Source: Sheuella amnicola (GTDB taxonomy: Bacteria; Pseudomonadota; Gammaproteobacteria; Burkholderiales; Burkholderiaceae_B). Taken from it: a stretch of 64,000 nt of DNA. Under the pieces are notes generated by a model. The model did not search any database and had not been told where the DNA came from. It saw only the letters and a program-made list of their open reading frames with translations. The translations under genes and the position numbers were made by a program. Positions 35,424 through 44,702 of the stretch are shown here, in pieces (within the stretch, counting starts at the first letter, position 1; every line of letters starts with the position of its first letter). Location of the stretch: contig NZ_JAAGRN010000001.1 in the NCBI RefSeq assembly GCF_010499255.1, positions 493,121 through 557,120 of the forward strand, given 5' to 3'.

Positions 35424-36862
35424 TCTCCAACAATCTGGTCACTCTCTTTTATCTCGTGGCGTCGGTTTGTTTTATCCAGGCGCTTAAAGGGTTGTCACAT
35501 CCCACCACCTCGCGGCTGGGCAATGCGTTTGGCATGGCTGGCATGGTGATTGCAGTGCTCACGACTGCCGCCTTGATTTACAGCTTATCCGGCGATCGAA
35601 ACCCCGCTATAGGCCTAGGCTGGGTGCTTCTTGGCCTGGTGATCGGCGGTGGTCTGGGTGCCATCATGGCCAAACGGGTCGAAATGACCAAAATGCCGGA
35701 ACTGGTCGCCTTCATGCACAGCATGATCGGTCTGGCTGCCGTCGCCATTGCGGTCGCCATCGTGGCAGATCCCAAGGCGTTCAACATTGTCCAGTCGGGC
35801 AATACGATTCCGCTTGGCAATCGACTGGAGTTATTTATCGGTACCTTTGTCGGCGCAATCACGTTTTCAGGCTCGGTGATTGCGTTTGGAAAACTGTCGG
35901 GCAAGTACAAGTTCAGATTGTTTCAGGGTGCTCCCGTGACGTTCGCGGGCCAGCACATGATCAATCTGGTGCTGGCACTGGTGATGCTGGGATGCGGCTT
36001 GTGGTTCATGCTGACGCAAAGCTGGACGCCTTTTGTGCTGATGACGATCATCGCATTCGTTCTGGGTGTACTGATCATCATCCCGATCGGTGGGGCGGAC
36101 ATGCCTGTCGTGGTATCCATGCTCAACAGCTATTCAGGCTGGGCAGCCGCTGGGATCGGATTTTCGCTCAACAACCAAATGCTGATCATTGCGGGATCGC
36201 TTGTCGGATCATCCGGTGCGATTCTGTCTTACATCATGTGCAAGGCGATGAACCGGTCCTTCTTTAATGTGATTCTCGGTGGCTTTGGCGGTGCAAGCGA
36301 TGCGGGTGCTGCCACCGGCGGCGGTCAGGCACAACGTACGGTTCGATCCGGCAGCCCGGACGATGCGGCATTTTTGCTGACCAATGCCGAAACCGTCACG
36401 ATCGTACCGGGCTACGGTCTGGCCGTGGCACGTGCGCAGCATGCATTAAAGGAGTTGGCCGAAAAACTCACAGAGCATGGCGTGACGGTCAAATATGCGA
36501 TCCATCCGGTTGCCGGACGCATGCCCGGTCACATGAATGTTTTGCTTGCCGAAGCCGAAGTGCCCTATGACCAGGTGTTCGAGATGGAAGACATCAACGG
36601 CGAATTCGCGCAAACCGATGTGGTGCTAGTGCTAGGTGCCAATGATGTGGTGAACCCTGCCGCGAAAACCGACCCCAAGTCCCCCATCGCCGGCATGCCG
36701 ATCCTGGAGGCTTATAAGGCTAAAACAATCATCGTCAACAAACGTTCGATGGCATCGGGTTACGCCGGTCTGGACAACGAATTGTTCTATCTGGATAAAA
36801 CCATGATGGTGTTTGGTGACGCGAAAAAGGTCATTGAGGACCTGGTGAAAGCTGTAGAGTGA
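35420..36862 (+). CDS. pntB: NAD(P) transhydrogenase subunit beta
   Basis: Membrane domain II plus NADP(H)-binding domain III, 480 aa. Multiple transmembrane helices fill the first 260 residues, with GGADMPVVVSMLNSYSGWAAAGIGF near 225. The C-terminal domain carries VPGYGLAVARAQ, HPVAGRMPGHMNVLLAEA and VLGANDVVNPAA. With pntAA/AB it makes NADPH from NADH using the proton gradient. Confidence 0.97.
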   Translation: MISNNLVTLFYLVASVCFIQALKGLSHPTTSRLGNAFGMAGMVIAVLTTAALIYSLSGDRNPAIGLGWVLLGLVIGGGLGAIMAKRVEMTKMPELVAFMHSMIGLAAVAIAVAIVADPKAFNIVQSGNTIPLGNRLELFIGTFVGAITFSGSVIAFGKLSGKYKFRLFQGAPVTFAGQHMINLVLALVMLGCGLWFMLTQSWTPFVLMTIIAFVLGVLIIIPIGGADMPVVVSMLNSYSGWAAAGIGFSLNNQMLIIAGSLVGSSGAILSYIMCKAMNRSFFNVILGGFGGASDAGAATGGGQAQRTVRSGSPDDAAFLLTNAETVTIVPGYGLAVARAQHALKELAEKLTEHGVTVKYAIHPVAGRMPGHMNVLLAEAEVPYDQVFEMEDINGEFAQTDVVLVLGANDVVNPAAKTDPKSPIAGMPILEAYKAKTIIVNKRSMASGYAGLDNELFYLDKTMMVFGDAKKVIEDLVKAVE

Positions 36863-36895
36863 TGCATTGATAAATTTTAATCACTCGCGACACGC

Positions 36896-38221
36896 TCAAC
36901 CCCACGTGTCACGAGTGATGGCGTTGTACCAAGCGTCCCCGTAATCAGCCTCGCGCTTTCTAAACGATGCATCGGCGCTCTTTGGACTAACCCCACCCGC
37001 GCCTTTGACTTCAGCCAATTTTCCGCCCGCAACTTCATATACCCCTGTGATCGATATGCCATAGTCCGGAGCAATCAGGCTGTAGCAGGTGTTGGCGTAT
37101 TTTGCCGGATCTGGGGCACGACCGGCCAACGCGTTGACAATAGCCGCAGCCACCACCTTGCCCTGTACGTTAGCGGCAAAACCCGACTTGGGCATCGGAT
37201 TGGCAATAGTGGCATCGCCCACAACAAACACATCAGGCACAAGCGCGGACTCGAATGTTTGTGGCTTGACCGTTGCCCACCCGCTGTTTGTCAATACGCC
37301 TGCACGCTCGGCAATCAGTCCGGCCTTTTGAGGTGGAATCACATTGAGTACTGCAGCTTTGTGTACTTGTCCGAATTCAGTTTCAACAGACAGATTCTTG
37401 GCGTCGACACGAACAACTTTGCCGTCTTTGGACAAAGGGATCCATTCGATCATGTCGCCGTAATATTGCTTCCAGCCATCCATGAACAGGCTTTGCTTTG
37501 AGAACACATCCTTGGCATCCAGAATCAGGATTTTGGATTTAGGTTTGTACGCCTTGAAATAATGGGCAATCATGCCGACACGCTCGTAAGGTCCAGGTGG
37601 ACAACGATACGGATTATCCGGCACAGACATGATGAACACGCCGCCATCAGGCATATCAGTCAGCTGTTTTTTAAGCAGTACAGTTTGTGCGCCTGCCTTC
37701 CACGCATGAGGCGCCAGTTCTGAGGCAGCCTGATCATAGCCGGACAATGTATTCCAACGAAAATCAATGCCAGGAGACAACACCAGCTTGTCATATGCGA
37801 TGGCTTTGCCACTACTGAGCTTGAGGGATTTGGTCGTAACATCCACATCGGTTGCGGATTCATGAATGACTTGCACTCCCATTGCTCGCAAGGCGTTGTA
37901 GTTTTGCGCCAACTGCTCGTATTGACGCAACCCACCCAGATACATATTTGAAAACGGACAGGTGTAATACGTACTAGAGGGTTCCACTAAGGTGACATCG
38001 AGCGCTGAATTGCGAAGTTTGAGATACTTTGCCGCAGTCGCGCCACCAAACCCACCGCCAACAACGACAACACGCCCCGCTGACTTCTGCGCAAAAACAG
38101 GTGCGAGGATGAAGTGATTCAAAACAGAGGCGGCAACCGTTGTTTGCCCCATGGACTTCAACATGCTACGACGCAATTGGTTCGGCTGCTTACCGGATAA
38201 AAACTTTAAGTCCCTGCTCAT
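36896..38221 (-). CDS. fccB: Flavocytochrome c sulfide dehydrogenase, flavoprotein subunit
   Basis: Periplasmic FAD protein (441 aa) oxidising sulfide and passing electrons to its cytochrome partner. It has a Tat-type leader with QLRRSMLKS (Arg17-Arg18), the FAD motif VVVVGGGFGGATAAKYL near 51, Cys88 in TYYTCPFSNMYLGG, and a second Cys in YANTCYSLIAPDYGIS. These match the redox-active disulfide pair of the family. The C-terminal FCSD domain is present. The start overlaps the cytochrome gene's stop by 4 bp. SoxF is the close alternative, but no sox genes are nearby. Confidence 0.93.
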   Translation of the reverse strand: MSRDLKFLSGKQPNQLRRSMLKSMGQTTVAASVLNHFILAPVFAQKSAGRVVVVGGGFGGATAAKYLKLRNSALDVTLVEPSSTYYTCPFSNMYLGGLRQYEQLAQNYNALRAMGVQVIHESATDVDVTTKSLKLSSGKAIAYDKLVLSPGIDFRWNTLSGYDQAASELAPHAWKAGAQTVLLKKQLTDMPDGGVFIMSVPDNPYRCPPGPYERVGMIAHYFKAYKPKSKILILDAKDVFSKQSLFMDGWKQYYGDMIEWIPLSKDGKVVRVDAKNLSVETEFGQVHKAAVLNVIPPQKAGLIAERAGVLTNSGWATVKPQTFESALVPDVFVVGDATIANPMPKSGFAANVQGKVVAAAIVNALAGRAPDPAKYANTCYSLIAPDYGISITGVYEVAGGKLAEVKGAGGVSPKSADASFRKREADYGDAWYNAITRDTWG

Positions 38222-38601
38222 TTTTCACCCCCCTTAGAAGGTGTCGATGGCGCGGCGCGTTGTTTGGAAAAATATTCGCTCAATGCGATCAGCTCATCAT
38301 CGCTGTACCCTTTAGCGATACGATTCATAATCGTTGTACCCGCTGGCGGCGTGTCGGATTTAAAGGCACGCAACTGAGCCAGTAATGCATCTTTAGAGCG
38401 GCCTGAAATCGGTGCAATCAATGTAGACCCTGATGCTGATGTTGCATCTGATCCCGTTGCAAGATGGCAATTCAGGCAAGCACTTGCCAATGTGGCCACA
38501 TCGTAAGTCGTTTGTGCGATCGACCGGGGCACAGCTAATGCCAGGGCAGACATCGCGGACCCAATCAAAATGTAGGAACGAAAGATCGTGTGATACGACA
38601 T
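38218..38601 (-). CDS. fccA: Monohaem c-type cytochrome subunit of sulfide dehydrogenase
   Basis: Periplasmic cytochrome of 127 aa that should accept electrons from FccB. It has a signal peptide ending near SIAQ and one CLNCH haem site near residue 45; a Met ligand probably lies in TTIMNRIAKGYSDDELIALSEYFS. FccA proteins are monohaem or dihaem; this is the monohaem kind. The ATG at 38601 is chosen over an in-frame TTG at 38616. It overlaps fccB by 4 bp. Confidence 0.88.
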   Translation of the reverse strand: MSYHTIFRSYILIGSAMSALALAVPRSIAQTTYDVATLASACLNCHLATGSDATSASGSTLIAPISGRSKDALLAQLRAFKSDTPPAGTTIMNRIAKGYSDDELIALSEYFSKQRAAPSTPSKGGEK

Positions 38602-38728
38602 ACAGGCGTTATCCAAGAAAAACTGTCGTTGTTTCGGATATTACGCCTGAAATCTCCAGGCAAAAACCATGAAATGTGTATGGAATTAATAGGAGCAGCG
38701 ATTATTCATAAGCATTGTCGTTAAAGGA

Positions 38729-39169
38729 TTAACCGATATCGATCTTACCGTTAATAGAGCCGCCCAAAGCCAGATTTAGAGTCGCGCACTTGATCGAGCC
38801 CTCAAGGTGTGCTGTATTGCCAGCCTTGAGCTCGGTGCACACGATGGTGCCATCGATGAAACCGTCGAGCGTGAGGGAGTCGCAGTCAACACGCCCCTTG
38901 ATATTGCCATGTCGTCCCACGGTGATTTGGGGAGCGTTCACCTCGCCTTCGATGTGACACTGAAAATGCAATGCCCCGGGCGACTCGATGACGCCCTTGA
39001 TCACAACCCCTTTACTAAGTACCGACGGTTCGACGATGTTTTGCTCAACGATCACAGGCTCCACAGATGCTGCGATAGTTGACTGAGCTATCACTGGGGA
39101 AGGTGCGACCACAGGCACTTGTTGTGTTGATGGTTCGTCAAGCTTGAGTTCTTTCTTCTTACCGAACAT
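38729..39169 (-). CDS. Bactofilin (long form)
   Basis: Cytoskeletal beta-helix polymer protein of 146 aa. A disordered Pro/Val-rich N-part (about 1-50) precedes the bactofilin repeats (VIKGVIESPGALHFQCHIEGEVNAPQITVGRHGNIKG onward). It starts at MFGKKKELKLDE, overlapping the end of the M23 peptidase gene by 11 bp, so translation is coupled. The frame stays open upstream within that gene without support. Bactofilins scaffold envelope enzymes at the inner membrane; the peptidase gene is the obvious partner. Confidence 0.9.
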   Translation of the reverse strand: MFGKKKELKLDEPSTQQVPVVAPSPVIAQSTIAASVEPVIVEQNIVEPSVLSKGVVIKGVIESPGALHFQCHIEGEVNAPQITVGRHGNIKGRVDCDSLTLDGFIDGTIVCTELKAGNTAHLEGSIKCATLNLALGGSINGKIDIG

Positions 39170-40244
39170 AGTTAGCCTCTGCAAGTAACTTGAGTGGATC
39201 AACGGGCCTGCCATTGAATCTTGTTTCGAAGTGCAAATGAGTACCCGTCGAAATGCCAGTGTTGCCGGTGATGCCGATCGCATCTGAGGCGGCGACTTTC
39301 TGGCCGGTTTTGACCTTGATTTCGGATAGATGGGCGTATACGGTTTCGAGTCCATGTCCATGATCGATCACGACAGTCAGTCCATAACCGTTTTTGAATT
39401 CGGCAGACTTGACGACGCCATCCCCGGAAGCCCGAATGCGACGATCAGGCGAGGTAAAGTCAACACCCTCGTGAACACGGGCGTTACCTAGCCTAGGATG
39501 ATCGCGAAAACCGAATGTCGAAGTCACTTTTGATCCCTTGAGAGGATTCAATTTTGGTAAGGCGCTGTACATGGCGACAAGTCTGTTACGCTCAGAATAG
39601 AGATTCAGGATATCTCTGTCGATATGCTTGTTTGCTGCATCGAGCACCTGAATGCGATCGGGCATGTCGCAGGTATTGACACCTGCCTTGCGGGATTTGG
39701 CGATCTGGTGGGGATCGAGCCCCACCCCAGTCAATCTCGATTTCAGCTGATTGACATCGGCTTTCATCATCGCGCTGGTGGCGGCAATATATTCACTGAA
39801 CACATCCTCTTTACGATGTGCATCGATCAAAATCTTGCGCAATTGTGTGACGTGAATCCGACGATCGTCTTCCAGCGCCATTTTGATCGAATTGTCGATC
39901 ACTGTTTGAGATGCATTGATGGCATCGTTCAACGTGACTAGTTCGGCTTTTTTGTCTGCAAGCGACCGGTCAAGATGCCAAACTTGAAAATTCACATAGG
40001 CGATATAAATAATCAGCGAGGCAAACACCATGGCCAATCCGAAGCATACAAACCTGATCGCCCTTTGCAGCGTGAGATGAGAGCCTTCGATTTCGTTGCG
40101 ATTGACTTCAAGATACTGTACCCCGCCAGAATGGGTAATGATCAGTTTGGCAGGTTCGGACTCAGGTAAAACGTTCTCCAGCGCCTGGATCCAGCCAGGC
40201 TTGGCCCAGAGTCGTTTTAAGGCGTTGGAGATGATCTGTAGCAT
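39159..40244 (-). CDS. M23-family peptidase with membrane anchor (LmdC-like)
   Basis: Zn endopeptidase of 361 aa acting on peptidoglycan cross-links. One transmembrane helix lies at about 46-68, then a coiled-coil-like periplasmic region (about 75-220), then the peptidase domain. In that domain HEGVDF supplies the first His/Asp ligands and GTHLHFE the HxH. All ligands are present, so it is probably active. It is flanked on both sides by bactofilin genes, the arrangement expected for a bactofilin-localised wall hydrolase. Confidence 0.93.
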   Translation of the reverse strand: MLQIISNALKRLWAKPGWIQALENVLPESEPAKLIITHSGGVQYLEVNRNEIEGSHLTLQRAIRFVCFGLAMVFASLIIYIAYVNFQVWHLDRSLADKKAELVTLNDAINASQTVIDNSIKMALEDDRRIHVTQLRKILIDAHRKEDVFSEYIAATSAMMKADVNQLKSRLTGVGLDPHQIAKSRKAGVNTCDMPDRIQVLDAANKHIDRDILNLYSERNRLVAMYSALPKLNPLKGSKVTSTFGFRDHPRLGNARVHEGVDFTSPDRRIRASGDGVVKSAEFKNGYGLTVVIDHGHGLETVYAHLSEIKVKTGQKVAASDAIGITGNTGISTGTHLHFETRFNGRPVDPLKLLAEANYVR

Positions 40245-40289
40245 GGGAATTTATCGAGTCGACGGTAATAATTCACCGCGCGATATCGA

Positions 40290-40628
40290 TCAACCTTGCG
40301 CAATTTGTTGCAGCGTGGCGCTGACTTTGGCGCCGGATTCGATCTCGATACTCTTGTATTGAATCGAACCGACAACCGTGGCGCTTGATCGCACCGTCAG
40401 GCGTTCGTTAGCCTGAACCGTATCCCCGATAAAACCATGTACCTCGACGTGATTAGCGGTTAGTGCGCCTTCAATACGTCCATTGGTGCCGACACGGATC
40501 GTATCGGCGCGGACCTCGCCTTCAATCGTGCCGTGCACAAGCATCTCGCCGGCCGCTTCCACCTTGCCGGTAATCAATACACCTTCGCCAACGATCAAGT
40601 TGTTTTTATGCGCGTCTTGCGTTGCCAT
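40290..40628 (-). CDS. Bactofilin (short form)
   Basis: A 112-aa bactofilin, nearly all beta-helix domain: LIVGEGVLITGKVEAAGEMLVHGTIEGEVRADTIRVG and so on. Short charged tails lie at both ends. It is the first gene of the three-gene bactofilin-peptidase-bactofilin operon, 45 bp before the peptidase gene. The two bactofilins differ in length and tails, so they may co-polymerise or have different partners. Confidence 0.92.
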   Translation of the reverse strand: MATQDAHKNNLIVGEGVLITGKVEAAGEMLVHGTIEGEVRADTIRVGTNGRIEGALTANHVEVHGFIGDTVQANERLTVRSSATVVGSIQYKSIEIESGAKVSATLQQIAQG

Positions 40629-40795
40629 TCGATCCGTCTCCGCTGAGTATCTGCTAAGCAGTTAGACCGCGAATCTTAGCACCTTAATGGCAAATTAAAA
40701 AAAGGGAATACCCTCAAGAACCGCATAAAATAAGGCTTATAGCCCTATGGAGTACATCCGGGCGAGAGCATAAAACGAATCACTGAGCATGATGT

Positions 40796-42028
40796 TCAGT
40801 TGCGCAATGCCGCATCGACAACTTCGATCCAGTGTCTCACAGGTGTTGGCGTGCCACTTTGTAAATGACCAATACAACCTATGTTGGACGACATGATCAT
40901 GTCTGGTTTAGCTTCATCGATATTGCCCAATTTACGATCGCGCAATGATTGGGAAATTTCCGGCTGAAGCACGGAATACGCTCCTGCAGAACCGCAACAC
41001 AAATGTGTTTCGTTAAACGGCGCTAGATTGAATCCCAACTTGGTCAACAACTGCTCGCTCAGTGGACGCAATCCCTGCCAGTGCTGCAGCGTGCAAGGCG
41101 GATGAAATGCAGGGCGCGCAGGCAAGCGTTGTGCATCAATATGCTTAAGCAACGCATCGGCATGGGGTGCAACAATTTGCGCGACATCTTTCACAAGTGC
41201 AACGATTTTTTGCGCTTTGGGCAAATAAATCGGGTCATGACGCAAATGATGTGCGTATTCAGCCACCATCGCACCACAACCGGATGCGTTCATGACGATG
41301 GCATCGATTTTGTCCGATTCGACCCAAGGCAGCCATGCATCGATATTCAGGCGCATTTGTTTAAGGGCGGTCTGCTGATCATCCAGATGAAAGTTCAAGG
41401 CGCCGCAGCACCCTGCCCCCTGAATCACTTGCGTGCCTATGCCTATTTTGTCGAGCACGCGGATCGTGGCGGCATCAATCGTCGGCATCATGGTTGGTTG
41501 CACGCAACCGGACAGAATCAGTACTTGCCTCGGATGCTGACGGGTGACCGGCACCGCACCGGCTTCGCGCAATGGCAACACCTTGCGCTGCAAGGACTCC
41601 GGCAACCAGGACCGAATAGATTGGCCAAGCCGATAAGCAGGCGCGAACAACGTTGAAGTCAAGCCTTTGCGCAGCACCAGACGTTGAAGCTGTTGTAATT
41701 TCGGTCGCTGGACTTTTTCTTCGACGAGCTGACGACCAATATCCACCAGATGTCCGTATTGCACACCCGATGGACAGGTCGTTTCACAATTGCGGCACGT
41801 CAGACACCTGTCGAGGTGCTGCTGTGTCGCTTGCGTTGGCTCCTTGCCTTCCAGCATCTCTTTGATCAGATAAATGCGACCTCGCGGGCCATCAAGCTCG
41901 TCACCCAGGACCTGATAGGTGGGGCATGTCGCGGTACAAAAGCCGCAATGTACGCATCGCCTCAGGATAGCGTCCGCTTCATTGCCGATTTCAGACTTGC
42001 GCGCCCATTCGGCGAGATTTGTTTGCAT
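40796..42028 (-). CDS. glcF: Glycolate oxidase iron-sulfur subunit GlcF
   Basis: Electron-transfer subunit of 410 aa. Two 4Fe-4S motifs lie at the N-terminus: CVHCGFCTATCPTYQ (from about 31) and CLTCRNCETTCPSG (from about 75). Two CCG cysteine-rich domains follow (ILSGCVQPT...GAGCCGALN and PPCTLQHWQG...HLCCGSAG). It passes electrons from the GlcD/E flavoproteins to the quinone pool. It ends the glcDEF operon, 10 bp after glcE. Confidence 0.95.
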   Translation of the reverse strand: MQTNLAEWARKSEIGNEADAILRRCVHCGFCTATCPTYQVLGDELDGPRGRIYLIKEMLEGKEPTQATQQHLDRCLTCRNCETTCPSGVQYGHLVDIGRQLVEEKVQRPKLQQLQRLVLRKGLTSTLFAPAYRLGQSIRSWLPESLQRKVLPLREAGAVPVTRQHPRQVLILSGCVQPTMMPTIDAATIRVLDKIGIGTQVIQGAGCCGALNFHLDDQQTALKQMRLNIDAWLPWVESDKIDAIVMNASGCGAMVAEYAHHLRHDPIYLPKAQKIVALVKDVAQIVAPHADALLKHIDAQRLPARPAFHPPCTLQHWQGLRPLSEQLLTKLGFNLAPFNETHLCCGSAGAYSVLQPEISQSLRDRKLGNIDEAKPDMIMSSNIGCIGHLQSGTPTPVRHWIEVVDAALRN

Positions 42029-42038
42029 ATGCGACCTG

Positions 42039-43136
42039 TCAGATTCCTGTGACCAGTCGGCCGGGATTGAACACCGCCTTCGGATCGAATTCTTGTTTCA
42101 ACCGTCGAATCACGTTCATGACTTCGGGCCTGAGTGGATGAAATACGCCGTGCTCGGGCAGCTCGTTTGCAAACGGCCTACGAAATAACGTCGCATGGCC
42201 TTGCGCGGTTTCGGCCACAGCTCGAATTTCGGCCGGATCGCAATTGGCTGCGATCCAACGCTGACCGCCACCCCACTCTATCAATGTCGGTCCCAAATCC
42301 AGTTCGGGGGTGCCGGGCGCAACCGCAATACGCCATAAATAAGGTGTCGTGAAAAAGGACAATCTTTGTTCGCGCAAATCTTCCCAATAAGTCCGGGCAA
42401 CATCATCAGCGACAACATCACCACCAAGTTTGGCTCGTGCGGACTGAATTGCCGCTGGTGCACCGGCAAGGCGCATGCGCAATCGGCCGGCATGGCCGAT
42501 CGATTCCCATGCAGTGGCGTTCACCGGAAGAGGCTGGGCGCGCAACGAATGGCACATGTGAAGAGAACGTGCCTGATCAATTTCCCACTCGAGCGTACAT
42601 ATCTGCAAAGGCTTGGGCGCGACTTTGAGAGATACCTGCAAAATGGCACCGAACATTCCCATTGATCCGGCAAGCAGGCGCGACACGTCATAGCCGGCAA
42701 CGTTTTTCATGACTTCGCCACCGAATTTGAGCACCCGGCCCTGCGCATCCAGTAAATGGGCACCCAGCACAAAATCCTTGACTGCTCCGGCGCTATAGCG
42801 ACCGGGACCGGAAAGGCCTGCAGAAACACAACCACCGACTGTCGCATGCTGACCAAACGATGGTGGATCGAATGCGAACATCTGGCCGGAAGCATCCAGT
42901 AAGTCCATGATTTCTTGCAAGGGCGTACCCGCATAGGCCGTAATCACCAACTCACTGGGTTCGTAATTGACCACACCTCGCAATGAACGCATATCCATGG
43001 ATATGGCTTCATCGTTTGATTCCGGCTTTGGATTGCCGTAAAAGGATTTAGTGTTGCCTCCCGAGACCAGGATGGGCCTGAAGCTGGCTCTCGCAGCCAG
43101 CACCTGTTCGCTTAACTGCGCGATTTCGTATTTCAT
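42039..43136 (-). CDS. glcE: Glycolate oxidase FAD-binding subunit GlcE
   Basis: A 365-aa FAD-binding (FAD_binding_4) protein. It shows VSGGNTKSFYGNP near 24, ATVGGCVSAGLSGPGRYSAGAVKDFVLGAHLLDAQG near 103 and the C-terminal FDPKAVFNPGRL. It works with GlcD and GlcF to oxidise glycolate to glyoxylate. It sits 9 bp after glcD and 10 bp before glcF. Confidence 0.95.
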   Translation of the reverse strand: MKYEIAQLSEQVLAARASFRPILVSGGNTKSFYGNPKPESNDEAISMDMRSLRGVVNYEPSELVITAYAGTPLQEIMDLLDASGQMFAFDPPSFGQHATVGGCVSAGLSGPGRYSAGAVKDFVLGAHLLDAQGRVLKFGGEVMKNVAGYDVSRLLAGSMGMFGAILQVSLKVAPKPLQICTLEWEIDQARSLHMCHSLRAQPLPVNATAWESIGHAGRLRMRLAGAPAAIQSARAKLGGDVVADDVARTYWEDLREQRLSFFTTPYLWRIAVAPGTPELDLGPTLIEWGGGQRWIAANCDPAEIRAVAETAQGHATLFRRPFANELPEHGVFHPLRPEVMNVIRRLKQEFDPKAVFNPGRLVTGI

Positions 43137-43145
43137 GCTGCTTCT

Positions 43146-44642
43146 TCAGAATCTCGGTAAATCGGGAAAGGCGATCGCTCCGCCATGCACATGCATCTTG
43201 CCGTACTCGGCGCAACGCGAAAGGGTTGGAATCACTTTCTCGGGGTTCAACAGACAATCGGGATCGAATGCACGCTTGACTGAAAGAAACATGTCAAGCT
43301 CGTCGCGAGAAAACTGCACACACATTTGATTGATTTTTTCCATACCGACACCATGCTCGCCGGTGATAGTGCCGCCCACCTCAACGCACAGCTCTAGAAT
43401 CGCCGCACCAAAATCCTCAGCACGCCGGACTTCATCGGGTATGTTCGAATCAAACAGAATCAGGGGATGCAAATTGCCATCGCCGGCATGAAAGACGTTT
43501 GCGCAACGCATGCTGAAGGTCGTTTCCATCTGCTGGATCGCCTTGAGCACATGGCCGAGCCTTCTGCGCGGAATTGTGCCATCCATGCAGTAGTAATCCG
43601 GAGATACGCGACCGGCGGCGGGAAAAGCGTTTTTACGGCCGGCCCAAAACAATAATCTTTCAGCTTCGGATTCGGATACCTGCAGGCGCGTAGCCCCTGC
43701 GGTTTTAAACACGTCTTCCATGCGGCGGATTTCATCCGCGACTTCTTCAACCGTACCATCAGACTCGCATAACAGAATCGCCTCTGCATTCGTGTCATAA
43801 CCGGCTTTGACAAACGGCTCGACCATCTGCGTGGCCTGTTTGTCCATCATCTCGAGACCTGCAGGAATAATGCCCGCGGCAATGACACTGGCTACGGCCT
43901 GGCTAGCCTTTTCGACATCATCGAAGCTGGCCATGATGACGCGCGCGAGCGCGGGCTTGGGAGTCAGACGCAAGGTCACTTCGGTGACCACGCCCAACAT
44001 ACCCTCGGACCCAATGAACACGGACAACAAGTCCGGGCCGGCGCTATCGGGCGCCAGCGAACCGAGTTCCATGATTTCGCCGTCCATGGTGACCATGCGC
44101 ACTTTCAGAACATTGTGAATGGTCAAGCCATATTTCAGGCAATGCACACCGCCTGAGTTCTCGGCAACGTTGCCACCGATCGTGCAGGCGATCTGGCTGG
44201 ACGGATCAGGCGCGTAATACAAGCCATATTTACTGACAGCCTCCGAAACTGCCAGATTGCGAACGCCTGGTTCGACCACGGCGATTGCGGCATCACGGTC
44301 AATCGATTTGATGCGGTTGAATTTGGCCAATCCGAGCAACACGCCCTGCGCATGCGGCATTGCGCCACCCGACAACCCTGTCCCTGCCCCGCGCGCCACG
44401 ACAGGCACATTCAATTTTCTGCATGTCTTGAGCACAGCCTGAACCTGAACTTCGGTTTCGGGAAGCACAACAGCGATCGGCAATGATCTGTACAGAGACA
44501 AACCATCACATTCGTAAGGCCTGGTATCTTCTTCGCGACTCAGCACGCAATGCGCGGGCAACACCGCTCGAAGCGCCTGGACAATGATTTCAGGCGCGGG
44601 AATATTCAAGGGCTCAAACCCCGATTCGGTGATGGCATTCAT
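43146..44642 (-). CDS. glcD: Glycolate oxidase subunit GlcD
   Basis: Main FAD-linked subunit of 498 aa. It has VVARGAGTGLSGGAMPHAQGVLLGLAKFN near 81, IGGNVAENSGGVHCLKYGLT near 155, and the C-terminal VGGTITGEHGVGMEKINQM with FDPDCLLNPEKV. It is the first gene of glcDEF. A hairpin separates it from the second GlcD-like oxidase gene downstream of aroG. Confidence 0.95.
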   Translation of the reverse strand: MNAITESGFEPLNIPAPEIIVQALRAVLPAHCVLSREEDTRPYECDGLSLYRSLPIAVVLPETEVQVQAVLKTCRKLNVPVVARGAGTGLSGGAMPHAQGVLLGLAKFNRIKSIDRDAAIAVVEPGVRNLAVSEAVSKYGLYYAPDPSSQIACTIGGNVAENSGGVHCLKYGLTIHNVLKVRMVTMDGEIMELGSLAPDSAGPDLLSVFIGSEGMLGVVTEVTLRLTPKPALARVIMASFDDVEKASQAVASVIAAGIIPAGLEMMDKQATQMVEPFVKAGYDTNAEAILLCESDGTVEEVADEIRRMEDVFKTAGATRLQVSESEAERLLFWAGRKNAFPAAGRVSPDYYCMDGTIPRRRLGHVLKAIQQMETTFSMRCANVFHAGDGNLHPLILFDSNIPDEVRRAEDFGAAILELCVEVGGTITGEHGVGMEKINQMCVQFSRDELDMFLSVKRAFDPDCLLNPEKVIPTLSRCAEYGKMHVHGGAIAFPDLPRF

Positions 44643-44655
44643 AGGATGAAATACT

Positions 44656-44687
44656 ATCCCGTCCCGACAAAATAATCAGGACGGGAT
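44656..44687 (-). terminator. Hairpin between GlcD-like oxidase gene and glcD
   Basis: A perfect 9-bp stem ATCCCGTCC/GGACGGGAT with a 14-nt loop lies between the oxidase stop (44703) and the glcD start (44642). Only TTT in AGTATTTC follows on the minus strand, so it is a weak terminator or a processing signal. Confidence 0.4.
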
Positions 44688-44702
44688 TAACCCGAACAGG
44701 GT

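Noticed and set aside
36857..36886. Possible terminator GAGTGAT/ATCACTC between pntB and fccB
   Set aside because: Only a 7-bp stem with a 16-nt loop and no T run; too weak to call.
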